The translations under genes were made by a program, and so were the position numbers. A stretch of DNA of 64,000 nt from Nitzschia sp. DOCU1. Its lineage: Eukaryota > Bacillariophyta > Bacillariophyceae > Bacillariales > Bacillariaceae. The notes beneath the pieces were generated by a model that did not search any database, was not told where the DNA came from, and worked only from the letters and a program-made list of their open reading frames with translations. The stretch covers positions 558,001-622,000 of the forward strand of contig OX595992.1 of the NCBI GenBank assembly GCA_951394045.1. The letters run 5' to 3'. This document shows positions 11,397 through 21,027 of this stretch, in pieces (the stretch's first letter is position 1; each line of letters starts with the position of its first letter).

Positions 11397-12045
11397 CTAT
11401 ACTTTGAATAGTGGGTGCTGTTCTAGATTGTAACGGCAGAGAATCACAACGGCCTCGAAGTATTGTTTGTGCTGGTGCATCGTATCTGTGCATAGTTTGC
11501 CCCAGAAAGTCTCGCTCGGGATGCAAAATTCTTTGAGCCGGCTATTAAGTTTCATGTCAAGACTTGACACGGCCTTTGAAGGCCTTGAGCTCAGCCGAGT
11601 CATCAGCTCTGGTGACCGCAACCTTGTTTGGTTCTCCCCTGTATCCAGAATCTCCAATCGCATGTTTTCCCTCTGGGTTCTTGAACTGAAGGGCAGTTGG
11701 ATCCTTTTCCTTGTCCTTTTGACCCCCTCGGAACGTCATGATATCGTGCTGGGAAGCAATGCAGGGTCCACGGATCCATACAACTTGATTGCTGCGAATT
11801 GCAATGGCAATCTCGTAGCTAAGACCAGGACCATTGGACTTGCATGAGTTTCTTCAATTGGATGTTATCACTCCTGCGGATCATCATTTTACTGGCCTGA
11901 TGCGATTTTCTTCTCCACGGGTATTTCAGAACGAGAGCCGCTCCAATGCGAAGAACGCGCATCACCCAAAGTGGCCACCAGTCAATCGTTGGAACCAAGG
12001 GCGCATCCTCGAATTATCAAGCATGCAGCTTTTCCGTTTTAACCC
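11397..12045 (-). pseudogene. Decayed DDE (Harbinger/HARBI1-like) transposase remnant
   Basis: Minus-strand pieces in different frames follow the order of algal DDE_Tnp_4 transposases: SEIPVEKKIASG, then LSYEIAIAIRSNQVVWIRGP and ASQHDIMTFRGG, then KHAIGDSGYRGEPNKV (the D-containing GDSGYRGE block), then LNSRLKEFCIPSE, and a tail KQYFEAVVILCRYNLE ending HPLFKV. Stops and frameshifts interrupt it, and the N-terminal part ends where the duplicated block begins (12045/12046). It cannot encode an active enzyme. The assignment rests on remembered family motifs and the characteristic C-terminal order; no terminal repeats were found. Confidence 0.72.
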
Positions 12046-12074
12046 TTGGAAGGAGAATGATCCGATAAGCCAAA

Positions 12075-13140
12075 CTAGTCACTCCAAATGTCAAGAAAGA
12101 TTTTGTTTGAAGGCCCGAGAAGTTTGAACATGTGAGACGTCATCGCAAAGTTGCAGATTGGATGTTCTTCGGCGTTTTTCACGCCAGGCCTGATGGTCAT
12201 CGGGAGATTTCGTTCTTTCATGCCCTCGTCTAAGCTCTTCATGAAGTCGTTTATCATCTGGTTGTCAACGACGAGAATGGGAGAGGAGTTTTCAAACGAT
12301 TTCTGGTTCTTATCACCATAGTACTTCGTGGCTGCTATTCTTCGTTTCGATAGGTAGTCATTCAGTGTTCGGTAGGCCGTGTTTGTGTCATTGATAAAGT
12401 GCTCGTACCAAAAGCTTATCGCGTCGGGTGAACTCTCATCATAGGTGCAATTGCGGCAAAATGATTGGTATCTCGGGTTCTTTTCTGCGTAGCCATGGTT
12501 GCATTGCTGATGGATCAAAGAAAGAGTTTTCTGAATCGGTTCTCTAGTCGAAACCAATCCGACGTAACGGTGTCCTTTCGCGGAATAACTTTTTTCGCAT
12601 GTCTCCAGCGCTTCCAAATACAAATTCCCGTGCGTTTCGTATATTGACATCTTTTGTCTTTCACAGAAGTGGTCAGTATCGTTATAGAACCTGTCCATCA
12701 AAACCCCATGGCAACACCAAGGGGAGGAACGATATGTGTCGTTGTCAAAGATAGGATACAAAACACTACTTATATACGTGCCAGCTGTCTTTGGGATGTG
12801 ATGGTACATCTGGGTATCAGACAAACATAACGAGAGTGAATGAGTCGCGATTTGCTGGGAACACAACAACAACTTTGCTCGTCGTGCAACATCCACTCAC
12901 CAAATGACATTTCGGATCCTGTAGACAATCCAAAATAGTATCGGTAAATAGTTTGCGGTTCCGTGGGTAAAGCAGAACGCCACTTCCAGCTGCAGGAATG
13001 ATTGTAGTAGGATGAAGGGCGGCATTATCGTTCTGGTCGTAACATTTCAACGCTGCGTCAAGAGTCCAAAGAACATTGATCAACACTGCAACAAATACTA
13101 AAGTCGCCAACAAGAACATCTTTAAAATCAATTTCACCAT
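12075..13140 (-). CDS. Type II membrane sulfotransferase, copy 1, ended by a stop next to the block border
   Basis: Two exons, complement(join(12075..12809,12901..13140)), 324 aa, intron phase 0 (GTGAGT, acceptor TACCCAG). Residues about 5-28 form an N-terminal anchor (LILKMFLLATLVFVAVLINV), so the catalytic part should face the Golgi lumen. Exon 2 opens with YHHIPKTAGTYISS, the 5'-phosphosulfate loop of PAPS-dependent sulfotransferases. STREPIQKTLSLIHQQCN, about 80 residues on, looks like the 3'-phosphate site. Cysteines and N-glycosylation sequons are frequent. In copy 2 the codon matching the stop is GAG and the frame continues into an SGNH domain; here TAG ends the protein 29 bp before the block border. 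Activity is possible if the fold needs only the first 324 residues. Confidence 0.75.
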
Positions 13141-13657
13141 GACCTCGGAACAAATGGTTTGACAGCTCCCTGAACAGAATTATAAACGCTCCACTGTGAG
13201 AAGTGACCAAAGTGGCAAATTTTAGTGTTGGAAACGAGGCGGAAATTTTGTGGTAGAGTGGAGAGAGGATGCGACGTCGTCTCATAAGTGTCGCACGGCG
13301 TGTCGCCATCATTGGAGTAGACGTGTTTTGTGATCGTCTTTGGCGAGAGACAACAGTCTCCACGGGAAACGTCCAGGCGCGCAGTGCGCATTCGGTCTAT
13401 CGTTTTTGAGAAAGAAACTAGAGTTTCGCTGAGCAAATGACTAATTCTACTAGGTGCGTGATTGGTTCTAATAAGCAAAAAAGGATCAAGTAGAAGCAAC
13501 TGATAAGCACAGTAGAGACGAGATATCTTGTGATCAAATTTTGCATCCCTCATTTTTATCACTTAGCCGTGCCGACAAAGCAAGCAAGAGAGACCAACAA
13601 TTACTCACGCCGATGCTAAGGATTAACTCCAACAAGATGATGCTTTAAAGCAAGCTA
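13141..13657. other. Intergenic region between sulfotransferase and O-fucosyltransferase-like gene, copy 1
   Basis: 517 bp, repeated without visible change at 25239-25755. It contains the upstream region of the sulfotransferase gene and the 3' end region of the next gene. ORFs overlapping it show no domain. Nothing else was recognised. Confidence 0.4.
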
Positions 13658-15055
13658 CTAGCTAATAGAAGCACGAGACGACACTCCTGCTGGTTTTGCT
13701 TTGCTCGGCCAACAAGCATAGCTCTCCTTTGTCTGTTTAGTTCTCATGCCAATGGCAAGGAGGGCAAAAGCGCCAATAAAGTTGCACTCCTTGCAGACAT
13801 AGTTACAGCTTCTTGTGCACGTCGCAAAATGAGAAGCTTTCTCGGCTAGAATCAGATCAATTGCAACCGTGTCGATGGGATCTCGCAACTCAAGATTATG
13901 GTAAACTTGATCAACCTTAACAAAGCGGGTAGTTTCTTTTCCGAGTAGTAGCATTTCGAGAGCGTTTTGTGCGTCATCTGCGCCGGTCCTCATCATCCAC
14001 TGATTCCATGTTCTTGTTGTATTCGTTGAAAGACTTGAGAGCAGCAGAAATTTGGTTACATTCGATGGGGAAGATCCTAAAGCCATTTGCTCTCGGGCGT
14101 CTAGGATTCGCAAGGCGCACTCCGTATAGTCCATCCCTGCTATGCGTTCGGCTCTCCAGTGAATAGCGTGAAATGGTTGACCTTGTTGTATGCCAAACAG
14201 CTGTAATGCTATATCCGCCTTCTCGTAGAGGTGTGGCTGAAAATCAAACTGGGCTCGAATGCGGTCTGCTTGATCTCTGTCGTGCAACGCAAGCGTCCTT
14301 CTCGGTGCACCATTCTTCTCTTGCGGAGGAATCATCACCTGCATATTAGAGAAACTCTCGTTCCAAAAGCTGTGAATCTTCAACAGTACAAGCTTTCCTC
14401 CTGCCACCAAGTCCAAAGCCTTCTGCAGTCGTGGGCTCGACTTTCTCCTGTAGTCGCCGGGGATCCTATTCTTGCTTCCAACAAGTCGGCATGCATTCGG
14501 GCCATTTAGCTCATCGCATAGCCCTCTCTGTAGATTTTTAGCACCGCATTTCGCAAAGCACATGTCAATGGTGGTCACCGCCGATGATTCTGGTCGCTCT
14601 TGGTGAAACTCCTCCAATCTTATCCATGAAACATCAGGATCGAACGTTGCCTTATCCATAAATTCAAACAGACGCAAGTGTCCTTTTTCGTCCCCAACCA
14701 GCCGTCCGTTAAGAATCTCAGGCTCGATAAGGGTAGCATTCAGTTTCTTAGCAACGACCTGCAATGCAGCCAGGCTTTGCAACCACCGCGACATGCCTTC
14801 TGCCCAGGACTGGACGTGTATGACCAAGCCACCAGAAGACAAATTGTTGTATAAACTTATGTGAGATTGTTCTTTGTTGTCGTTCCTCGGATTTGCGGTG
14901 GAGTCTGGTGGTGTCATTTCATGCTCTTGCTCCCTTGACGGTAATGAAACCAAATTCAATGCTTCGCTAGCAAATTCAAATTGCAGCCCGACAAACAAAA
15001 AGATCAAGGACACCCACCACCAATAAATGATAAGAAAGAACGTTTTGTTCCGCAT
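13658..15055 (-). CDS. Golgi-type O-fucosyltransferase-like glycosyltransferase, copy 1
   Basis: Single exon, 465 aa, identical at protein level to the copy at 25756. Residues about 6-25 (FFLIIYWWWVSLIFLFVGL) form a type II signal anchor. The luminal part has GLVIHVQSWAEGMSRW near residue 76 and HAIHWRAERIAGMDYTE at residues 297-312. The latter matches the H-x-R-x-E-x-D type motif of GDP-fucose O-fucosyltransferase-like GTs. It is followed by a segment (IDLILAEKASHFATCTRSC) resembling the C-terminal donor-site region of that superfamily. About 12 cysteines suggest disulfides. Transfer of fucose or a related sugar in the Golgi is inferred; donor and acceptor are unknown. Confidence 0.72.
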   Translation of the reverse strand: MRNKTFFLIIYWWWVSLIFLFVGLQFEFASEALNLVSLPSREQEHEMTPPDSTANPRNDNKEQSHISLYNNLSSGGLVIHVQSWAEGMSRWLQSLAALQVVAKKLNATLIEPEILNGRLVGDEKGHLRLFEFMDKATFDPDVSWIRLEEFHQERPESSAVTTIDMCFAKCGAKNLQRGLCDELNGPNACRLVGSKNRIPGDYRRKSSPRLQKALDLVAGGKLVLLKIHSFWNESFSNMQVMIPPQEKNGAPRRTLALHDRDQADRIRAQFDFQPHLYEKADIALQLFGIQQGQPFHAIHWRAERIAGMDYTECALRILDAREQMALGSSPSNVTKFLLLSSLSTNTTRTWNQWMMRTGADDAQNALEMLLLGKETTRFVKVDQVYHNLELRDPIDTVAIDLILAEKASHFATCTRSCNYVCKECNFIGAFALLAIGMRTKQTKESYACWPSKAKPAGVSSRASIS

Positions 15056-15227
15056 GTTACCAGTAATATTCCCTGTGTTCTAACCACAACGCCGCAATGA
15101 GCAAGAAGATTAGCTATAGCAAGTGACCTTGAGTCGCTGGTGGTGCAAAGAAAGTTTTGAGCCGCTTTTCCCCCTAGCTAGAAAGTTGCACTTCCGATGG
15201 AGCCGGCGGGCGGGTCCATACCGGTAC

Positions 15228-15902
15228 GGCTCTTTCTGTACTTCAAGTTAGAACTGTAGAATCCTACGAACCTGGTACTTGACTTCAAAAAATGAGCCTG
15301 CCCACCCCAAATTTTCGTTTCCCGCCCAAAATATCGGCGGCTTTTGCTAGCTACCGACGATGACACTCTACCCTCAATAGAAGCTGTCGTTCCAGGAAAT
15401 TTGCCGACCCTATGTATTGTACCCCATCTGGAAGTACCTTTGATGGTATAGAAACCTTAGGGTCGGCAAATTTTCAAGGTCCGCAATGGTGAAATCTGCA
15501 GCAGCAGAAAGTACGGATAGATTATTACGTGGTAAGCGAGTCGACTGAGTCTAAAAGCTGATTAGACTCACTCGACTTATTTCTATGTGGCCGATATCGC
15601 TCCGGCGAGCGAAGCGACTGGTCCTCTTCGGTCACCAAGGTATGCCTTGATATCATTATGATGTTGTTGCGTTACGTAAGGGGATAAACAACATGGCCGA
15701 CATGGACTCTAATCGTCCTCAACGTTGCCCTGGTGCCGCCATCGTCGAAAATATCGTCGAAAATATCGCGCGGTGCTTACGCAACGAAATTTTTATTGCA
15801 CTGAGGCTACGTAGCCTACGTAAATAACCCCGCAAAATAACGCGTGGTTTTAACACGGTGGTACTGTTTCTACGATTATTACCCCGTATCTCGAAAGAGC
15901 TA
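15228..15902. mobile_element. 675-bp MITE-like TIR element with TAC target duplication (copy 1 only)
   Basis: Copy 2 has the empty site CCGGTAC-CAGTATG at 27319-27332. Copy 1 has CCGGTAC, then 675 bp, then TACCAGTATG, so TAC (15225-15227 and 15903-15905) is duplicated. The ends are imperfect inverted repeats, GGCTCTTTC at the left and GAAAGAGCTA at the right. Inside are a perfect 16-bp inverted repeat (15397-15412 with 15458-15473, core TTTGCCGACCC), a second hairpin around 15538-15578 (TGAGTCTAA/TTAGACTCA), and a 13-bp tandem repeat near 15750 (TCGTCGAAAATA). No coding capacity. Confidence 0.85.
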
Positions 15903-16171
15903 TACCAGTATGTTAGTCGTTCGGGTGATCGTGCATTGGCTCAAGTTGAGACAAGGCATATCTAGATTTCCCGCCGAGCGAAGCATCTTTGCTCGACTCG
16001 AAGGCCTATGATTAAAATTGATATTAATAGTGGAGTTGGAGTATACGTTTATCTTTTCTGATCTGAGTTTGAGAAGACGCTCTGCACCTGAAGAAAACAT
16101 GGCATGCCACAATAGCAGTCGATGCAATTGAAATCTTGCCTATTGGAAGAAGATACCTCAGCGGAAAGAGG

Positions 16172-18070
16172 ATGATGATGAGGAGGAGGAATGATGGACC
16201 AAGTTCTTGCGCTCCGGGCAAGTGCACATCGGCAGCGGGATCAGCATTTCCACGGATTTCTGGTGGAGTCATCTTCCAAGCCATTCTCTTCGTTTCGTCG
16301 ACACTCAATATTTTGTTTGTGATTTCGATGAGTCACCTTTCCTTTTGGAACCAGCTACAACCACTTACGCCAGACGCACCGCAAGAACCGACTGTTGTGG
16401 GAAGCAAGAACATTACTATCAGCAATGCTACTATCATTATTGGATACACGCCCTACGACAAAATCTTTGGACACGTTCACATAGCCAAGACTGCTGGAAC
16501 CGAGATCAATGGCGAGCTAGCAGCTCACTTCGAACGAGTATGCGGCCACAAAGGGTAAGGACGATTGTTGGTGTCTGTATTTGAGTTTATGCTGCTGCTA
16601 GCTATCCGGTTTCATCCACCACGAGGAAATAGTCATTCTTCTTCTTCGAACCCTCTCAAATTATCCAATGCGTCTGCGCCTATATGATGACCATCAGGTA
16701 CAGCTATGATGCCTATCAATTCAACAAGCGACTCCGGGCTAGAATGCCGAAACACCCAATGGAGGAATTTGCATCACTTCTAAAATGCTAAAATGCTAAA
16801 TTTTAGCCAATCAGCGTGCAGGATTTTTGTTCCACAGCCGAGTCACGTGTCACAGCTGCGAAAAATTTTAGAAGTGAAATGGCCTAAAATTTAGAAGTTT
16901 GGAAGGGTCCTCCCGAGGACCTTTCCAAACTGCTAAATTATTCGAACCATCCGATTACCGCCCCGAACCATCCGATTACCGCCACGAACCATCCGATTGC
17001 CGCCAAAATCACAAACCACCCGCCGAAAGCCCACGAAAACGCACTGCATCGAGCGATATTACTAAAGATACTTCTCGTACGACACAACTTCAACCACGAG
17101 CACTGCTCTTTTTGGTCCCACGACCAGCACAGTGTTTCCTTCCAGTACCGGTGCTGCCTGCATTGCTAACATCGTTGTCTCGGCGTCGCTTTCCAGCATG
17201 ATAACGAGCGGTAGAGAGAGAGATACCATAGTAATGACATCCCACCGAGGTGACGGCGACTGATCGCGCGCGCGCGCGACAGTTTAGAAGTTTGGAAGTC
17301 CTGAAATTTTTTGCGTCACTTCTAAAAATATGGGCCTGTCGCAGTGCGATTTATTTTAGCATTTTAGAAGTGACGCAATTTCCTCCAATCATGCACGGAG
17401 GCCCAGACGTATTCTCTGACAAAAACCCCAAATTCAATCGCGGTCGAGTGGATCCCGCTCTTATGCGGTAAGTCATCACCCTCGCACTACCATCAGACGA
17501 CCGAAGAACAAATATTGCTTATCCCCCCACCGCATACACTTTTTTCTGTCAATCAAGGGAAATCGGCTTCGAGGATTGTGATTATGTGTCCCTGGAAGAA
17601 CCCTGGCATTCATGGCCTAAGATTACCGAGGGATGGCCCCTGGAACTACATGTTCCCTGTCGGAAACCCTTGGATCACTTTATGTCACAATGCAATATCG
17701 TTCGCCACATAGTCAATTGCCAGACCAATAGTTTTTGGGAAGAGATTGAAAGTTGTCTAAGGTTTCGGAATCGATTCAGCAAGAAATTATTGGAAATGCC
17801 TCAGGTTTATGTTTCAATCCTATTCCCGTGGAGCCCTATCTAAAATACATGAGTCGGTATCTACAACGCAAACGAGTTGAGACGGAATATATGCATCGCG
17901 ACACCAACAAACCTCGAAACAAGACCAATGAGTGTATATGGACGAATCGAACGGCGGCAGATCGTCTGTTGGAGATTCTCCTCCAGGATGATTACTACAG
18001 TTTTTGCCACAAATGCACGGGGAGCAAGGATGACCTTTTGGCGGAGAGGGGCGTATCCCCGTTGCAGTAG
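16172..18070 (+). pseudogene. Three-exon sulfotransferase, copy 1, broken by a TIR element and a 7-bp deletion
   Basis: Copy 1 of the intact gene at 27594-28870. Exon 1 (16172-16554, start ATGATGATG) encodes an N-terminal anchor and the PAPS loop HVHIAKTAGTEIN. Exon 2 begins at 16698 but is split by a 626-bp element at 16761-17386. Exon 3 begins near 17558 and lacks 7 bp near 17800 (copy 2 reads CAGGTTTCCATGAAATG, copy 1 CAGGTTTATG), which shifts the frame and stops translation about 15 codons later. The remainder to 18070 is otherwise almost identical to copy 2. With two independent lesions this is a pseudogene unless the element is spliced out and the deletion tolerated. Confidence 0.88.
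16761..17386. mobile_element. 626-bp MITE with 34-bp TIRs and AAT target duplication, inside a sulfotransferase exon (copy 1 only)
   Basis: The empty site in copy 2 reads ACCCAATCATGC (AAT at 28180-28182). In copy 1 AAT occurs on both sides (16758-16760, 17387-17389). Terminal inverted repeats 16761-16794 and 17353-17386 match at 32 of 34 positions (GGAGGAA, TCACTTCTAAAATGC). Internal features are a 16-bp hairpin with one mismatch (16897-16912 with 16915-16930), three 21-bp tandem repeats at 16943-17005 (CGAACCATCCGATT core) and a CG run near 17263. No transposase is present, so it is non-autonomous. Confidence 0.92.
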
Positions 18071-18579
18071 TGGCTGAAATGAGGTGGTCGCCATTTCCTT
18101 TGCTCCAGCTCCTTTGCTAGTATTGTTCTCTTCTCTAGTAGAGGAGGTAAAAGTAACAAGAAGAGCGGTAGTAAGAATATGCCCTGCGTACTATCCACAA
18201 TGCCACGAAAATGAACACGATTAGCTAGCAAGTGACCTGGTGGTGCAAAGAACGCTTCAACAGTCGGCACCCTGATATCACGATTGTGTGAAGAAGTGAG
18301 TGCAGCATGGTCGGGAGAGTCACAACAAAAATGACGACCTCGGGGTACTGTACGCCGCGCATACTAAACCACGGACGGACGGTTCGCGCGTTACCGGAAG
18401 AATTTTTAGTCCTATGTGATCAGTGATGTGGGTGATCGCGCATTGGCTCCAACGGCAACCGAACAAGGAAATGACGCGAGCCGGGCCCCTTTATGGCTAC
18501 GGGACAGACTCCTCCCAGGGGGAGTCAATTTTCGTTTTCAGTTAATCACTTTAAACTCGCGCTGGAAATCATTTTTAAC
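18071..18579. other. Upstream region of the glycosyltransferase-sulfotransferase fusion gene, copy 1
   Basis: About 509 bp between the sulfotransferase pseudogene and the fusion gene. The matching part of copy 2 is interrupted by the 1551-bp element at 29121. Small indels distinguish the copies just before the start codon. Nothing else was recognised. Confidence 0.4.
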
Positions 18580-21027
18580 ATGCAACGCTTATTCAACCTT
18601 TCCTGTTTTAACTCACCAACGATGACCAAAAAGCGGATAAGGATATCCAGAGGAACCAAAGTGGCGGGTGTCATTGCCTTGGCTGTGTTCTCTGTTACGC
18701 AGCCACTACCGAGGATTTCTGGATTCAACGATAGTTTCGGACTAGGAGCCAGGAGCGAAGAGAAACAAGTTCGTGCATGCCAGCCATGCGATGCTCGTCC
18801 CGATCTGGAGCCAATGGTCTTTATAACGAATAGCACGAGAGATCTGCTGGATCCGGTGGACGGCCCACTGGCCTTTGGAAGCAAGCGGGCTGACGCGTCC
18901 TGGTGCCCACCATGTCCCGCAGCAGACCTCATAATGTCCTTTGTCAACGACGATTATCTCGATACTTTGTCGGTCTGGTTGCACTACTACAAGCCTCTTG
19001 ATCATTCAAAACGTATCTTGTGTTTGTTTGCGTTGTCAGATTCCTCATTTTACAAACTGGAGCAGCTTATTACATCGAGTCGCGAGAAATTTTTGGAGGA
19101 CTTTGGTCAAGTTGTAGTTGTTCAAGCCACTCTGTCGAACAAATTCAACAAACTTGGAAGTCTATGGGCCTACCGAATAAGAACGCTCAACGAATTCTTA
19201 CATTCATTCCCGTCCTTCAATTTGCTTTTCACGGATCTAGACGCGCTCTGGCTAAGGGATCCACATCCTTTGTACTCTTTCCCCCCATACTCAAATCATC
19301 GAATTCGAAGCACTTTGAGTACAAGTATTGATGTCGTTGCAAGTCAAGGAAGATTTCCAAGAAATTGTTCCCAACTTCTGCAGTCGAAGGAAAAACATCA
19401 TTTGGCGGAAATTGGAAAAGACGGGGGAACAGCCGTTTTCGGTTTCATTTACTTTCACAACAGTCCAGCTACACGACAACTTGCAGCTGCTCTTGCAAAT
19501 CAAGCTTCTACAGCTCCTAGAAGGTTCGATGATCAACAAGCTCTCAATTGTCGACTCTACAATCAATACAACTTGTCACATTCCACTATTCTCAATGATG
19601 GAACATTTCTTCTCCAATACGATCCTCCTCCCAGTGATGACATAGGCAGGGCCACTAGTCTTTCCACTCCTTTTGGTATGAAGTTGCTATCTGGTTCACA
19701 AGCGGTGCGTTTTTGCAAAAAACACAAAAATGCTCTTCATCACAATGCTACTGTTGCACACTGTGTGTCTCCTAAAGACGGAATGTCCAAAATGGAGGCG
19801 TTCCAGTCTTTTGATCTTCTGCCGATGACTATGACTATGTACGACTGGGAAATGGCGGGAAACACACATGCATCATCTCGGCTTGGAACTGGGGGGAACA
19901 GCGATAAAGGATATTTCAACGACTCTGAAACAGGGGCATTTACTTTGGCAGTACGGCGGTTCCAAATCAGGTCCTCCTCCATCCGTCACAAAACTGCGAA
20001 GAACCTCCATGAGTTATTTTCGGCCTACGGCATGCACCCAGGACCGAAAACACAAATTCTCAACAGTGTGAGAGTACCAAAGGCTGGTTCTTCATCCTTG
20101 TCTATCATCGCACGTGCTCTCGCAGGATGTCTTCCAGATGGCTTCCCCGTGTGCAAATTTCCTGGCAACCCGCCAGGCTCTTGCCCACGTAAGGGCTTGT
20201 TGTGCCCGAGAGTGAAGGGACAGTTCAATCACTATCCCAATTACGATGACAATGGTCGGTTGCCCTCCATCACATCATTGCGCGATCCTGTCCGACGGTT
20301 GCTGAGTGCCTTTTTCTACACGCAACCACACCGCCCAGAGCCGGCCAGCGATCACCGATGGGAGACCTTTGCAGAATACATACGGATGCCAAAGTATCGC
20401 AATGTCATCACGAAGATGCTATCAGGAGACTATGCGTATGATGCTTTTGACGAAAGGATTCACACTGTAGAAAAGGCAAAAGGAAGACTCTGCCAAATGA
20501 GTTGGTTTTATATCATTGGCATGGACACTGCGGGTAAATTGCTCCTCTACGAAACGTCACCTTTCGACAAACTCGAGCCGAATCCAGTTGTGTTTGATCT
20601 ACCTGCTGTGGTGGTCGGTACTACTACACATAGTATAAAACGGAGCAAGACGAACGTTGGATTGAGAGGTCGGCTTGCGGATCAGGACGACTCGTCAAAC
20701 TACACCGTTCCCAGTGATTCGACCGGTAAGCGCCGCAATGATGACAGCGACTATGACAACTTTCGAACGAACGTTTTCGTGGAAAATAATGGAGCCACCT
20801 TGATACGTGAGCACAACGAAGAAGATTTTGAATTGTACGAATTTGCACGAGAACTCCTGTGCGCCAAGCTAGGTCGGTCGGGTATTCTCGAGGCGGTGGC
20901 TACCTTAGTAGAAGACGATTCTTATGGGTCATTTCATTCGTTGAAGGAGAGGATCAAGAAGGAAGTAGATACCTTTTGTCCCAACGGTGCAACAGTGCAG
21001 CCAGTCGAGCGCTTTTGTCCTATTTAA
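18580..21027 (+). CDS. Glycosyltransferase (GT77-like)-sulfotransferase fusion protein, copy 1
   Basis: Single exon, 815 aa from the ATG shared by both copies; an upstream in-frame ATG at 18493 exists only in this copy. Residues about 27-42 (TKVAGVIALAVFSVTQ) form a signal anchor. Residues about 115-410 resemble a Nucleotid_trans (GT77-type) glycosyltransferase: SFVNDDYLDTLSVWLHYY, the DxD metal/nucleotide-sugar motif in LLFTDLDALWLRDP (Asp 219 and 221), and HFNSPAT/RRFDDQQALN-type acceptor-side segments. Residues about 490-800 are sulfotransferase-like: VRVPKAGSSSLS (PAPS 5' loop) and ITSLRDPVRRLLSAFFY (3'-phosphate site). One polypeptide could thus add a sugar and sulfate a glycan in the Golgi; substrate unknown. 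Confidence 0.82.
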   Translation: MQRLFNLSCFNSPTMTKKRIRISRGTKVAGVIALAVFSVTQPLPRISGFNDSFGLGARSEEKQVRACQPCDARPDLEPMVFITNSTRDLLDPVDGPLAFGSKRADASWCPPCPAADLIMSFVNDDYLDTLSVWLHYYKPLDHSKRILCLFALSDSSFYKLEQLITSSREKFLEDFGQVVVVQATLSNKFNKLGSLWAYRIRTLNEFLHSFPSFNLLFTDLDALWLRDPHPLYSFPPYSNHRIRSTLSTSIDVVASQGRFPRNCSQLLQSKEKHHLAEIGKDGGTAVFGFIYFHNSPATRQLAAALANQASTAPRRFDDQQALNCRLYNQYNLSHSTILNDGTFLLQYDPPPSDDIGRATSLSTPFGMKLLSGSQAVRFCKKHKNALHHNATVAHCVSPKDGMSKMEAFQSFDLLPMTMTMYDWEMAGNTHASSRLGTGGNSDKGYFNDSETGAFTLAVRRFQIRSSSIRHKTAKNLHELFSAYGMHPGPKTQILNSVRVPKAGSSSLSIIARALAGCLPDGFPVCKFPGNPPGSCPRKGLLCPRVKGQFNHYPNYDDNGRLPSITSLRDPVRRLLSAFFYTQPHRPEPASDHRWETFAEYIRMPKYRNVITKMLSGDYAYDAFDERIHTVEKAKGRLCQMSWFYIIGMDTAGKLLLYETSPFDKLEPNPVVFDLPAVVVGTTTHSIKRSKTNVGLRGRLADQDDSSNYTVPSDSTGKRRNDDSDYDNFRTNVFVENNGATLIREHNEEDFELYEFARELLCAKLGRSGILEAVATLVEDDSYGSFHSLKERIKKEVDTFCPNGATVQPVERFCPI

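Noticed and set aside
11467..11847. 126-codon plus-strand ORF
   Set aside because: Antisense to the transposase remnant, whose motifs are read on the minus strand.
13134..13562. 142-codon minus-strand ORF upstream of the sulfotransferase (and its copy at 25232-25660)
   Set aside because: Overlaps the sulfotransferase start, shows no domain or signal and has low-complexity stretches; identity of the copies only reflects the duplication.
16899..17201. 100-codon ORF with EPSDYR repeats inside the 626-bp element
   Set aside because: Produced by three 21-bp tandem repeats in a non-autonomous element; no transposase motif.
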